62,329 nucleotides of DNA from Chloroflexota bacterium (GTDB lineage Bacteria; Chloroflexota; Anaerolineae; B4-G1): assembly GCA_024232355.1 (NCBI GenBank), contig JAAEPW010000810.1:1-62329 (forward strand). The letters run 5' to 3'. The translations under genes were made by a program, and so were the position numbers. This document shows positions 36,983 through 45,403 of the stretch, in pieces (position 1 is the first letter of the stretch; each line of letters begins with the position of its first letter). The notes beneath the pieces were generated by a model, which was given only the letters and a program-made list of their open reading frames with translations, ran no database searches and was not told where the DNA came from.

Positions 36983-38598
36983 AAATTGTCACTGTAGATC
37001 AAATGCGGCGTATCGAAGCCTCTTCAGATGCTGGCGGTCACTCGTACGCAGCGATGATGGAGCTGGCCGGGCAAGCTGTGGCTCAAGCCATCATCACGCG
37101 ACGGCAGGTATGCGATAGACAAGTGTTGGTGTTGGTAGGATCAGGCAATAACGGCGGCGATGGACTGGTTGCAGCGCGCTACTTGGTTGAGACAGGCGCT
37201 CGCGTGATGTGCTACTTGCTCAAGCCTCGTGATCCCGTTCACGACGAAAACTTTTACTTGGTGCAGCAACAAGGACTAGAGATTGTGTTTGCCGATCAGG
37301 ACAAGGAACTCGCCAATCTCCGGCATATGTCCAGTAACGCTGATATAATAGTGGATGCTCTCCTAGGTACCGGAGCACGCCTTCCGCTGAGAGGTACACT
37401 AGCAGAGATGCTCGGCATAGTGAGGCGCACACTGACATCGCGCCGGCAATCCAATTCCGCGTTATTGACTCGATTGATTCCCCCCTCTGTCCCCGGCAAG
37501 CGCTATTGGCCGTTCGTTGTTGCTGTGGATGGCCCCAGTGGCTTGGATTATGACAATGGTGCATTGGACGAGGCAGCGATTCCAGCCGACATCACGGTGA
37601 CATTCGCCTACCCCAAGCCAGGGCACTTTGTTTTTCCTGGTGCTAGCGGGTTAGGTGAATTGCTCATCGCCGATATTGACACTGATCCGACGCTGGCGGA
37701 TGACGTCATGCTAGAGCTAGTCACGCCAGGCTTGGTACAACAGTGGCTTCCGCTGCGCCCATTGAATGCTCACAAGGGCACTTTTGGCAAAACACTGATT
37801 ATCGCCGGATCGGCCAACTATACCGGAGCAGCCTACCTGGCTGGAGCCGCAGCGACCCGTGCCGGGGCAGGGCTGGTTACTCTGGCAGTGCCCAACATCA
37901 TTTATACTCCAGTTTCTGCTCGATTGGCTGAGGCAACATATCTGCGATTGCCTTGTGAACAAGAACTCGGTGCAATCACCATTGAGGCTGTCTCCATAGT
38001 AACTGATCAGTTGGAGAACTATGACGCTTTGTTATTAGGGCCGGGTTTGGGACAAGCTCGGATGACGCGGGCCTTTGTCGAAACCCTGTTATCCAAGACA
38101 CAAAAAGGCACACACTCCTTGGTGGTAGACGCTGACGGTTTGAACATACTGGCTGAAATGAAAGATTGGCCCAAACAGCTACCAGCGACCAGCATTCTGA
38201 CCCCTCATCCTGGCGAGATGGCACGGCTGACGGGGTGTACTATCGGTGAGATACAAGCTGACCGGGTGACAATGGCACAATCGCAAGCTGCTGCTTGGGG
38301 ACACGTGATTGTTCTGAAGGGAGCATATACCGTCGTGGCGGCACCTGATGGACGAACGGACATCATACCTTTTGCCAACCCCGGCTTGGCCACAGCTGGC
38401 ACCGGAGACGTGTTGGCAGGAACAATTGTGGCCCTGCGGGCGCAGGGAGTGAGCGCATTCGAGGCAGCCGCTGCCGGGGCTTACCTGCACGGGTTGGCTG
38501 GGGAGTTGGCACGGCTAGAGTTTGGAGCCGCTGGAATGGTTGCTAGTGATGTTCTGGCACACTTGCCACAGGCGTGGCAGCAAATCTTTTTCAACTGA
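36958..38598 (+). CDS. nnr: Bifunctional NAD(P)H-hydrate epimerase / dehydratase
   Basis: This 546-residue fusion repairs damaged NAD(P)H hydrates. The N-terminal epimerase (NnrE, to about 250) shows VLVGSGNNGGDGLVAARYL, DALLGTGARLPLRG and VAVDGPSGLDYDNG. The C-terminal dehydratase (NnrD, ribokinase-like) shows HKGTFGKTLIIAGSANYTGA, LTPHPGEMARLTG, NPGLATAGTGDVLAGTIVA. Both sets of active-site Gly/Asp residues are intact. The order is that of most bacteria. A hairpin that serves both strands follows. Confidence 0.95.
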   Translation: MADLEKAVKIVTVDQMRRIEASSDAGGHSYAAMMELAGQAVAQAIITRRQVCDRQVLVLVGSGNNGGDGLVAARYLVETGARVMCYLLKPRDPVHDENFYLVQQQGLEIVFADQDKELANLRHMSSNADIIVDALLGTGARLPLRGTLAEMLGIVRRTLTSRRQSNSALLTRLIPPSVPGKRYWPFVVAVDGPSGLDYDNGALDEAAIPADITVTFAYPKPGHFVFPGASGLGELLIADIDTDPTLADDVMLELVTPGLVQQWLPLRPLNAHKGTFGKTLIIAGSANYTGAAYLAGAAATRAGAGLVTLAVPNIIYTPVSARLAEATYLRLPCEQELGAITIEAVSIVTDQLENYDALLLGPGLGQARMTRAFVETLLSKTQKGTHSLVVDADGLNILAEMKDWPKQLPATSILTPHPGEMARLTGCTIGEIQADRVTMAQSQAAAWGHVIVLKGAYTVVAAPDGRTDIIPFANPGLATAGTGDVLAGTIVALRAQGVSAFEAAAAGAYLHGLAGELARLEFGAAGMVASDVLAHLPQAWQQIFFN

Positions 38599-38608
38599 CA
38601 CAACGCAA

Positions 38609-38661
38609 AACGTGAAGGGTAACAAGACGCCAATACAGAAGGCGCTCTCACCCTTCACGTT
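38609..38661. terminator. Bidirectional terminator between convergent genes
   Basis: AACGTGAAGGGT (38609-38620) pairs with ACCCTTCACGTT (38650-38661), a perfect 12-bp stem. Inside it CGCC/GGCG can also pair. It separates the nnr gene (+) from the YtxH gene (-). AAAA before and TTT after give T-runs on both strands. Confidence 0.75.
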
Positions 38662-38696
38662 CTACATTTTGCCTGGCAATTGTTGCAAATTCGGTA

Positions 38697-39074
38697 CTAT
38701 GCAGCCTCGGCCTCAGCCTCGACAACTTTAGGTGCAGCCTCTTCTTTGCTCACCACAGAAGAAGCCGCCTTTTTCGTTGCCTCGGCCGCTTTGGTCAATT
38801 GCTTCTGACCTTCTTCAAACAAGGTTTTGCTTTGAAGTTGGAGTTCCTCAGCGCGACGCTTGACGTCAGCAGCTACGGCCTCGGCTTTGGCACGAGCTTC
38901 GGCCATGGAATCCTCCGCCTTGTCTTGCAGTTCGATACCCTTTTGCCGAATCTGCTCACGGGTCTCTTCTCCAGACTGCGGAGCCATAATGAGGGCCACT
39001 GCTGCGCCCACAAGCCCGCCTACCAAAAAACCTGCGAAAAAGGCCCCAATCTCACCACCATCATTGTTGCTCAT
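38697..39074 (-). CDS. YtxH domain-containing membrane protein
   Basis: This 125-residue protein of the YtxH (gas vesicle GvpP-like) family has an N-terminal helix with GAFFAGFLVGGLVGAAVALI followed by MAPQSGEETREQIRQKGIEL, the family signature. The rest is an Ala/Glu/Lys-rich amphipathic coiled coil of about 80 residues. The function is unknown; general stress roles have been suggested for relatives. AAGGAG stands nine bases before the ATG. The next gene upstream codes for another small membrane protein, 49 bases away. Confidence 0.85.
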   Translation of the reverse strand: MSNNDGGEIGAFFAGFLVGGLVGAAVALIMAPQSGEETREQIRQKGIELQDKAEDSMAEARAKAEAVAADVKRRAEELQLQSKTLFEEGQKQLTKAAEATKKAASSVVSKEEAAPKVVEAEAEAA

Positions 39075-39122
39075 TATATCTATCTCCTTAAAAGTATTTA
39101 CACGTAACTGACAAATAATCTT

Positions 39123-39650
39123 CTAGTTCTCTTTTTCTTCGCTCCCGTCCAGACCTCTAATTTCCTGCACTATGCGCCGTAATCCCGCCATATAGCCTGA
39201 CCATTTGACTACCGGCGATACAACATTGTGGCTGACAAACTGGGTTGTGCCGCGCACGGTCGCCAGTGTCTCGTTGGCAGATTCCAGCATCGGCTTGATC
39301 TCGTCGCGCAAAAGCATAACCAGCGACTGCATCTGTATCATCAGAATAATGAGTAGAACGCCAATCAACAACGTCTCGAACGCGACGAATATGATTGCCG
39401 CATCCCTGAACAATCCCACGACGATCTCCCCGGGACTGGGGCCTTGACCGGCAGCCGCAGCCTGATATGCGTCTATCGAAAGAAACACCAACAGGACAAG
39501 CACGCTTACCAGGAATAAACCGGCTACAACCAAGCCTATGGTAAGCATACGCCGCGCTCGCAACTCGGCAGGCGATGGTTCGATAGTTTCGGGAGATACC
39601 GATGCTGACGATACGGGAATTTCTACTGTAGATACGGGTTGATTTTCCAT
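39123..39650 (-). CDS. Uncharacterised two-helix membrane protein
   Basis: This protein of about 175 residues has two hydrophobic helices (GLVVAGLFLVSVLVLLVFLS and FVAFETLLIGVLLIILMIQM) with Pro/Ser-rich cytoplasmic N-terminus. After the second helix it has an amphipathic helix with EIKPMLESANETLATVRGT, as in DUF948-type partners of YtxH proteins. I cannot assign a function. The ATG at 39650 is preceded by an in-frame TTG two codons earlier; mnmA ends directly upstream. Confidence 0.7.
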   Translation of the reverse strand: MENQPVSTVEIPVSSASVSPETIEPSPAELRARRMLTIGLVVAGLFLVSVLVLLVFLSIDAYQAAAAGQGPSPGEIVVGLFRDAAIIFVAFETLLIGVLLIILMIQMQSLVMLLRDEIKPMLESANETLATVRGTTQFVSHNVVSPVVKWSGYMAGLRRIVQEIRGLDGSEEKEN

Positions 39651-39660
39651 AGTCAAATTA

Positions 39661-40764
39661 TTATAGCATAGGTTTCCGAGCCTTACAAATGACCCCGCCC
39701 CCTAACGCCACGGGACCATCATACAAAACCAGAAATTGCCCCGGTGTGATATCACGTTGGAGTGCATCAAAGCGAACCTGCGCCCTCTGCCGCGGCAATG
39801 GAGTCACCGTGACCGGAACCGCTCGGGCGCGATAACGAATCTGAGCTGTGGCATAGAAAACGGCGTGAGGGGTCTCACCATCAATATAGCGCATCTCCTC
39901 AACGAGACATTCGTCTTGCCCCAGTTCTTTTACTGTTCCAACGACAAGTGTGTTCTCGGCAGGCTCAATCGCGAGGACATACAGCGGCTCTGGGGACGTG
40001 ATCCCCAACCCTTTGCGCTGACCAATGGTATATGCAGGCAATCCCTGATGTTGACCTAACACACGTCCGGCTGTATTGCAAATTGGACCAGGTTGAAAAA
40101 GATGCGAAATGTGACGAGTCAGAAAACGACGATAATCACCATCAGCCAGAAAACACAAATCCTGGCTTTCGGGCTGTTCCGCCACAGACAGATCATGTTG
40201 GCGAGCGATGGTGCGTACCTTCTCCTTGGTCAACTTGCCTACAGGGAAAAGAACGTGAGCCAATTGTGCTTGGGTAAGCGTGTGTAGGAAATATGACTGG
40301 TCTTTGCCGCTGTCCAACCCACGGAGGAGCTGATAACGCCCCTCAGTATTGCGCACACGAGCATAGTGCCCCGTGGCCATAAACGTTGATTCAGTAGCCA
40401 GTGCCCGTTTGATGAGTATGTCAAAGCGAACCGTGCGATTGCAAACAACGCACGGGTTAGGTGTGCGACCAGCAGCATATTCGGCGACGAAATAATCCAC
40501 CACTTGGGCTTTGAAGGAGGTTTCGGCGTTGATCAGATAAAAGGGAATATCGAGCTGGTCAGCGATGCGACGGGCACGGTCTACGGCTTCTGGTGTACAA
40601 CAACGATTGGCGCAGGCATCACCCAGTCCAGGCTCGGCCCACAGCCGCTGCATCGCACCGATAACATCGTGCCCCTGTTCTACCAGAAGCGTGGCCGCGA
40701 CGGCGCTATCCACGCCGCCGCTTAGAGCAACTAGAACTTGCACGTGAGGGGGACTCCCATTCAT
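39661..40764 (-). CDS. mnmA: tRNA-uridine 2-sulfurtransferase
   Basis: MnmA (about 367 residues) thiolates U34 of tRNA-Lys, -Glu and -Gln. The PP-loop SGGVDSAVAATLL binds ATP. The catalytic Cys lies in TPNPCVVCNRTVRFD and the second in ESQDLCFLADGDYR, and the GQRKGLG block follows. The beginning overlaps the cysteine desulfurase gene. Starts at 40785, 40764 (ATG) or 40743 (GTG) are possible; the ATG at 40764 gives the usual spacing to the PP-loop. The upstream desulfurase supplies persulfide sulfur for this reaction, so the pair forms a pathway. Confidence 0.94.
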   Translation of the reverse strand: MNGSPPHVQVLVALSGGVDSAVAATLLVEQGHDVIGAMQRLWAEPGLGDACANRCCTPEAVDRARRIADQLDIPFYLINAETSFKAQVVDYFVAEYAAGRTPNPCVVCNRTVRFDILIKRALATESTFMATGHYARVRNTEGRYQLLRGLDSGKDQSYFLHTLTQAQLAHVLFPVGKLTKEKVRTIARQHDLSVAEQPESQDLCFLADGDYRRFLTRHISHLFQPGPICNTAGRVLGQHQGLPAYTIGQRKGLGITSPEPLYVLAIEPAENTLVVGTVKELGQDECLVEEMRYIDGETPHAVFYATAQIRYRARAVPVTVTPLPRQRAQVRFDALQRDITPGQFLVLYDGPVALGGGVICKARKPML

Positions 40765-41923
40765 CTGCTCGCAACCGTTCGACAATGCTCGGTAATACCT
40801 CCAGTACGCGCGTCACATCCGCCTCATCGTTCGAGCGACCCATAGTGACGCGCAGGCCGCCGATGCTCCAGTCTGGCAAAAGCCCCATCGCCTCTAATAC
40901 GAACGACGGTACTGGCTCTCCGTTGGCGCAGGCCGCACCGGAACTGACGGCAATACCTTCCAGGTCAAGATTCACTACCACTGATTCTCCTTCGACGCCG
41001 CGGAAAGCGAAACTGGCGTGATGGCACAAGCGCTGTTTGGGATGACCTGTTAAACAACTGCCAGGAATGGATGCCAGAACACCCTCGATGAGTTGGTTGC
41101 GCAAGCGACGCAGACGAGCGCATTCGGCCACTCGATCTTTCTCCGCCAAGCGTAGTGCGGTCGCCAACCCTACGGCTCCGACAACGTTGACCGTGCTCGA
41201 ACGGCGTCCGCGCTCGTGACCACCACCAGTAATAATAGACACGAGAGGAGTGTCACGCCGCACATAGAGTAAGCCAACTCCCTTGGGACCATAGAATTTG
41301 TGAGCAGAAAGGCTCATTAAGTCTACGTTGATATCGTCCAATTCCAACGGAAGCCGTCCAACCGCTTGCACGCCATCGGTGTGAAAAAGTACACCCTGCT
41401 CCCGGCAAACACGGCCAATCTTGACCATAGGTTGCACCGTTCCCACCTCGTTGTTGGCCATCATGACGCTCACCAGGATCGTGTCGGGACGGATGGCAGC
41501 CGCTACGTCATCCGGATTCACGCGCCCATATTCGTCTACTTGCAATTGTGTGGTCTCAAAGCCAAACAGATCGCATAATTGATCTATTGTATTCCCCACG
41601 GCGTGGTGCTCGATGGAACTGGTGATGATGTGATTACCACGCCCGTTCTGCCTGGCGGCCCACGCGGCGCCTCGCAGCGCCAAATTGTCGGCCTCGGTGC
41701 CCGAGCCGGTGAATACGATCTCTGTAGGACGGCAGGCCAATGTGTCGGCAACCGTCTGACGAGCTTGTTCTAAACCATTTGCGGCTGCTTGACCAAAGGT
41801 GTGAGATGACTCGCTGTTGCCAAAAAGATCACTCCAGTAGGGATCCATTGCTTTAACCACCCGTGGATCGACGGGAGTAGTAGCGGAATGATCCATATAA
41901 ATCTGTCGTTCAGATATATTCAT
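40706..41923 (-). CDS. Cysteine desulfurase (IscS/NifS type)
   Basis: This 405-residue pyridoxal-phosphate enzyme frees sulfur (or selenium) from cysteine (or selenocysteine). IYMDHSATTPVDPRV is the N-terminal signature. The PLP Lys is in SLSAHKFYGPKGVG, and the active-site loop has Cys in SSGAACANGEPVPS. AAGGA stands six bases before the ATG at 41923. Its last 59 bases encode the start of mnmA in another frame, and the tail becomes Ser/Arg-rich (SRASSSCSKRRRG), different from family members. Confidence 0.94.
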   Translation of the reverse strand: MNISERQIYMDHSATTPVDPRVVKAMDPYWSDLFGNSESSHTFGQAAANGLEQARQTVADTLACRPTEIVFTGSGTEADNLALRGAAWAARQNGRGNHIITSSIEHHAVGNTIDQLCDLFGFETTQLQVDEYGRVNPDDVAAAIRPDTILVSVMMANNEVGTVQPMVKIGRVCREQGVLFHTDGVQAVGRLPLELDDINVDLMSLSAHKFYGPKGVGLLYVRRDTPLVSIITGGGHERGRRSSTVNVVGAVGLATALRLAEKDRVAECARLRRLRNQLIEGVLASIPGSCLTGHPKQRLCHHASFAFRGVEGESVVVNLDLEGIAVSSGAACANGEPVPSFVLEAMGLLPDWSIGGLRVTMGRSNDEADVTRVLEVLPSIVERLRADEWESPSRASSSCSKRRRG

Positions 41924-41955
41924 GTACAGTCCTTTTACAAAGTATAGTGAGGCAT

Positions 41956-41984
41956 ATTGTAGCACGCGGTGAGAGTGACGTCAA
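41956..41984 (-). promoter_or_regulatory. Promoter of the desulfurase-mnmA operon
   Basis: On the minus strand TTGACG (complement of 41979-41984) and TACAAT (complement of 41956-41961) have 17-base spacing, 33 bases upstream of the ATG. The remainder of 41924-42156 shows no other clear promoter for the + strand gene. Confidence 0.65.
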
Positions 41985-42156
41985 ACAGTCGTTCGTGAGC
42001 GTAACAAATTGGGGCCAAACTTCTGAAAAATCGAGATAGAGGTGTTGTCTGTCATATTGAGATGTGATCCAGGTCATAGAGAATCGTTATCGCGTCCACT
42101 ACTGCGTGCTTGGCGAGTCTGTTATAGTTGATTCAGTATTGAAATGGAGGGCACGA

Positions 42157-42387
42157 ATGATTATGGTTCAGAACACGTCGAAATCAGGTCAAATCGTACA
42201 GGTGTTTTGTCAGAGGACCTTTGAGTCAAAAAAGCACCAAAGATTTTTTGAGGACTTTGATTATTATCTTGACCGACTTGGCGGAAAATGGAATCTGAAA
42301 AACGACAAGACGATCAAACGGTCTGTGCTTGTCTTTGGAATGGTAGCCCAAAACGTAAAGAGTTATTTGACCAATCAACGAAATTAA
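42157..42387 (+). CDS. Small unknown protein before the MFS exporter
   Basis: This 76-residue soluble protein begins at the ATG at 42157 with GGAGG six bases before it. It has one Cys (VFCQRTFES) and a Phe/Tyr-rich helix (KHQRFFEDFDYYLDRLGG). It stops 11 bases before the MFS gene and its own stop overlaps that gene's ribosome site, so the two should be co-translated. I find no family. It could be a small regulator or a metal-handling partner, which is inference only. Confidence 0.65.
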   Translation: MIMVQNTSKSGQIVQVFCQRTFESKKHQRFFEDFDYYLDRLGGKWNLKNDKTIKRSVLVFGMVAQNVKSYLTNQRN

Positions 42388-42398
42388 GGAGGTGCATG

Positions 42399-43652
42399 AT
42401 GCACGTTTCGACTGAAACAGGTATATCCCGTAGGCCGCACGCTATGACATCTTTTCTCGTCATCTTTGCGGGGCAGGCGATCTCTTTGTTTGGCAGCGAG
42501 TTGGTTCAGTTCGCCCTCATCTGGTGGCTGACCCAAACGAGCGGGTCGGCGACGACGTTGGCCGCCGCTTCATTGGTGGGGCTTTTGCCCCCGGTGTTTC
42601 TGGGGCCGTTTGCGGGGGCGTTGGTTGATCGATGGAATCGGCGTGCCGTGATGATGCTGGCCGACGGCGTGATTGCGTTGGCGACATTAGTGCTAGCCGC
42701 TCTCTTTGCGCTCGGCATCGTGCAGGTGTGGCACGTTTACGTTTTGATGTTTGTCCGTGCGTTGGGCGGGGCGTTCCACTGGCCCGCGATGCAAGCCTCG
42801 ACAACGCTGATGGTGCCGGAGGAGCATCTCTCCCGTGTGGCGGGAATGAATCAAGCGTTGCGAGGGATCGTGAGTGTTGCTATGCCGCCCTTGGGAGCTT
42901 TGTTACTGACCTTGACACCACTCCCGACGATTTTGGCCATAGACGTAGGTACGGCACTCTTGGCGATTGTGCCACTTTTCTTTATCCACATCCCGCAACC
43001 GGCGCGCACTTTGCCAAAAGATGATGAATCCTCAACCGTGTGGACTGATCTACGCGAGGGCATCCGGTTTGTATGGGGTTGGCGGGGTATGGCGATTTTG
43101 ATTGGTCTCATTTCGCTGCTGCATTTTTGGGCGGCACCGGCCTTTTCGTTGGTGCCTATCGTTGTGACCAAGTATTTTGGCAGAGGTGCACTCGAATTGG
43201 CCTGGATGCAGTCGGCCTCTGGAATTGGATTGCTGGCAGGGGGGCTGTTGCTTGGTGTATGGGGCGGTTTCAAGCGCCGTATTGTGACCGTTCTATTGGG
43301 CATCTCACTAATGGGTGTGTGTGTGGCCGTTATGGGTATATTGCCCAATACCGCGTTCTGGATGGCTGTCGGGGCGATGTTTTGCACGGGTGTGTTGGCA
43401 CCGATGGTCGTGGGTTCTTTTCAGGCTGTGCAGCAAGTGATTGTCCCTCCAGAGATACAAGGCCGGGTGTTTGCGCTGGCAAGGAGTGGGATGGACGTGA
43501 TGTCGCCGCTGGGTATGGTGGTTGCTGGTCCGGTGGCTGATATGTTGGGTGTACAGAGGTGGTATCTGCTCACCGGAGTTGTGCTGGTTGTTATGGCCGT
43601 GGGAGCATTTTTCATCCCGGCGTTGATACGGTTGGAGGAGCGAGAAACATAA
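42399..43652 (+). CDS. MFS exporter (EntS/macrolide-efflux-like)
   Basis: This 417-residue transporter has 12 predicted helices of the MFS_3 group. FAGQAISLFGSELVQFALIW and FLGPFAGALVDRWNRRAVMM (the loop 2-3 motif) are clear. AAGGAGG stands six bases before the ATG at 42399; the longer open frame (from 42288) overlaps the small gene. Members export siderophores, macrolides or other small molecules. It is 160 bases upstream of the MerB-like selenoprotein gene on the same strand, which raises the idea of a role in efflux of its product. Confidence 0.85.
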   Translation: MHVSTETGISRRPHAMTSFLVIFAGQAISLFGSELVQFALIWWLTQTSGSATTLAAASLVGLLPPVFLGPFAGALVDRWNRRAVMMLADGVIALATLVLAALFALGIVQVWHVYVLMFVRALGGAFHWPAMQASTTLMVPEEHLSRVAGMNQALRGIVSVAMPPLGALLLTLTPLPTILAIDVGTALLAIVPLFFIHIPQPARTLPKDDESSTVWTDLREGIRFVWGWRGMAILIGLISLLHFWAAPAFSLVPIVVTKYFGRGALELAWMQSASGIGLLAGGLLLGVWGGFKRRIVTVLLGISLMGVCVAVMGILPNTAFWMAVGAMFCTGVLAPMVVGSFQAVQQVIVPPEIQGRVFALARSGMDVMSPLGMVVAGPVADMLGVQRWYLLTGVVLVVMAVGAFFIPALIRLEERET

Positions 43653-43769
43653 GAGAGTTTTTGGTTCCGATAAAAAAGTTGCGAGTAGAAGAAGAAACGG
43701 GAGCAGGCGCCATTTTTGTGCCGATTCTATGCTCTGGGTGGCAGAAAGCATCGTTCAAAGTTAAACCGA

Positions 43770-43775
43770 TATAAT
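43770..43775 (+). promoter_or_regulatory. -10 element before the MerB-like gene
   Basis: TATAAT stands 37 bases before the ATG at 43813. No good -35 exists at the usual distance (TTCAAA lies only 10 bases upstream), which suggests dependence on an activator or a non-standard spacing. An open frame beginning at 43774 would lie inside this element. Confidence 0.4.
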
Positions 43776-43812
43776 GTCTAATAACAAATCTCACCAATAT
43801 GGAGGTAAAGAA

Positions 43813-44589
43813 ATGGATGGTAGGTTACTGTTAGGGCTTTGGCGAGCCATGATCCCGCTTCCGCGTGCGCTGTGGCAAAAGGCGGTGTTCCATGAGGTGC
43901 GCAAGACGGAAAGGCGTCTTGATTTCATAACGCCGGAACATCGCACAGTTCAACACTTTGTGGTCAGAGAGCTTGCGCGTATCGGTGGACCGGTGTCACC
44001 CGAGTTCGTTTCGCAGGAGGTGAGCCTTCCTGTCGAGCAGGTAAACGTCATCTTGGGCGAGTTGGAGGCCCACATGACCTTTTTGTTTCGAAATGCACAG
44101 GGGGCGGTCACCTGGGCATACCCCGTGACCGCGGACGAGACGCCACACCGTGTAACTTTTGCCACTGGCGAGCAAACGTACGCTGCTTGAGGGATGGACG
44201 CGGTTGCGACGCCCTTCGTGCAAGGGCAACTGTGGGGAGAGCATCTGTCGTTCGTCGTCGAAACAGAGTGCGCCAATTCTGGGCAACTGATTCAGATCGA
44301 GATAGATAGCGAATTAAAGTATCGCATTGCAAAAGGTGAGGCTGATCTACGTATCTTTGTGCCGCTCATTGATGTGGACAAGCTGGACGACCCCAGCATC
44401 ATTGACGCATTCTGACGCAAGTCGGTATTCTTCTGGTCAGAAGAACAAGCGAGGAGCTATCGGCGCAGGGTGGGGGCGGTGCAAGGCATGTATCTGACGT
44501 TGGATCAAGCAGTATTCATTAATCGGATTATGCAGTCGACGTTGTTTGGGTTCCCCAAGTCTAGCTGGGTGGATCATGTGCCAGGGTAG
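43813..44589 (+). CDS. MerB-family organomercurial-lyase homologue, predicted with two selenocysteines
   Basis: One reading frame runs from the ATG at 43813 (GGAGG seven bases upstream) to a TAG at 44587, interrupted only by TGA at 44188 and 44413. Read through, it gives 258 residues like alkylmercury lyase: [20 protein letters not shown] (winged helix), TYAA-U126-[10 protein letters not shown]153 in [12 protein letters not shown]201-RKSVFFWS, and a tail with [17 protein letters not shown]. Against MerB recalled from memory, U126 falls on Cys96, Asp129 on Asp99, C153 on Cys117 and U201 on Cys159. MerB cleaves carbon-mercury bonds with these residues. The frame is intact across both TGAs and each is followed by a hairpin. 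TGA is a normal stop in other genes here. I recall NCBI naming selenocysteine MerB-like proteins SaoL, but could not check. Confidence 0.85.
44203..44230 (+). promoter_or_regulatory. Candidate SECIS hairpin after the first TGA
   Basis: GTTG (44203-44206) pairs with CAAC (44227-44230), and CCCTT (44212-44216) with AAGGG (44222-44226). The five-base loop CGTGC contains a GU. The loop lies 27-30 bases after TGA 44188-44190. It lies inside the coding sequence, as bacterial SECIS elements do. It is less canonical than the second one. Confidence 0.55.
44428..44445 (+). promoter_or_regulatory. Candidate SECIS hairpin after the second TGA
   Basis: TTCTTCT (44428-44434) and AGAAGAA (44439-44445) form a perfect 7-bp stem with apical loop GGTC. 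The loop begins 19 bases after the TGA at 44413-44415. In the E. coli fdhF SECIS a GGUCU-type loop sits at much the same distance (recalled). This is what SelB needs to recognise. Confidence 0.7.
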
Positions 44590-44650
44590 GGTTGAAAAAC
44601 GAGTTGGTTTAGGATCACGAAATTGTCGGAGAAAGATTAGGGAGGAAAAG

Positions 44651-45403
44651 ATGGCTGGAAAAACCAGAGATCGGATCGGGACAATGTCCCCTGCATGCAA
44701 TGGACAGTTGATCGACTTGCGCGGGGTGAACAAGACCTTTGAGACCGCCGCGGGTACGTTCACTGCGCTCAATGGGGTCGACATGCAGGTGAACGAGGGC
44801 GAGTTCGTCGCCGTTGTCGGTAAATCAGGGAGCGGGAAATCTACCCTGCTCAATATGCTGGCTGGCATCGACCGCCCGACTTTTGGCGAGGTGTACGTTG
44901 GTGACACGGCAGTACACACATTGAAGGAGGGAGAGATTGCGGCTTGGCGAGGGCACAACGTGGGAGTGATCTTTCAGTTCTTCCAACTGCTGCCTACACT
45001 GACGGCGGTCGAGAACGTGATGCTGCCGATGGATTTCTGCAATACGTTTCCCAATCGCGAGCGGCAGTCGCGCGCGATGCAATTGTTGGAACAAGTCGGT
45101 GTGGCTGAGCAGGCGCACAAGCTGCCAGCGGCCCTCTCTGGCGGCGAGCAACAGCGCGTGGCTATCGCGCGGGCATTGGCGAACGATCCGCCCATCATTG
45201 TTGCCGATGAGCCAACTGGTAACCTCGACTCGCACACGGCTGCCACGGTCTTTCGGCTCTTTAAGGACTTGGTGGCAGGCGGCAAGACCATCTTGCTGGT
45301 TACTCACGAGCGGGAACTGGCACAGCAGGTTGGCCGCATCGTTACGCTTTTTGACGGCGAGGTTGTGTGTGAGGACAAAACGGGGGCGATGGATGTTGAT
45401 TAA
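44651..45403 (+). CDS. ABC exporter ATPase (LolD/MacB type)
   Basis: This 250-residue ATP-binding protein has Walker [10 protein letters not shown] (about 57-65), Q-loop in [16 protein letters not shown], signature [15 protein letters not shown] (about 163), Walker [14 protein letters not shown], and H-loop in [10 protein letters not shown]. It belongs to the FtsE/LolD/MacB group that powers FtsX-type permeases. The ATG at 44651 has GGGAGG six bases before it; the longer open frame runs back into the MerB-like gene's tail. It starts 61 bases after that gene and overlaps the permease by 11. Confidence 0.92.
   Translation: MAGKTRDRIGTMSPACNGQLIDLRGVNKTFETAAGTFTALNGVDMQVNEGEFVAVVGKSGSGKSTLLNMLAGIDRPTFGEVYVGDTAVHTLKEGEIAAWRGHNVGVIFQFFQLLPTLTAVENVMLPMDFCNTFPNRERQSRAMQLLEQVGVAEQAHKLPAALSGGEQQRVAIARALANDPPIIVADEPTGNLDSHTAATVFRLFKDLVAGGKTILLVTHERELAQQVGRIVTLFDGEVVCEDKTGAMDVD

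Noticed and set aside
43813..44589. General TGA reassignment as an explanation for the MerB frame
   Set aside because: Other genes here (ferredoxin, korA, the glycosyltransferase, the ABC-2 ATPase) end in TGA at tight gene overlaps, so TGA is a normal stop.
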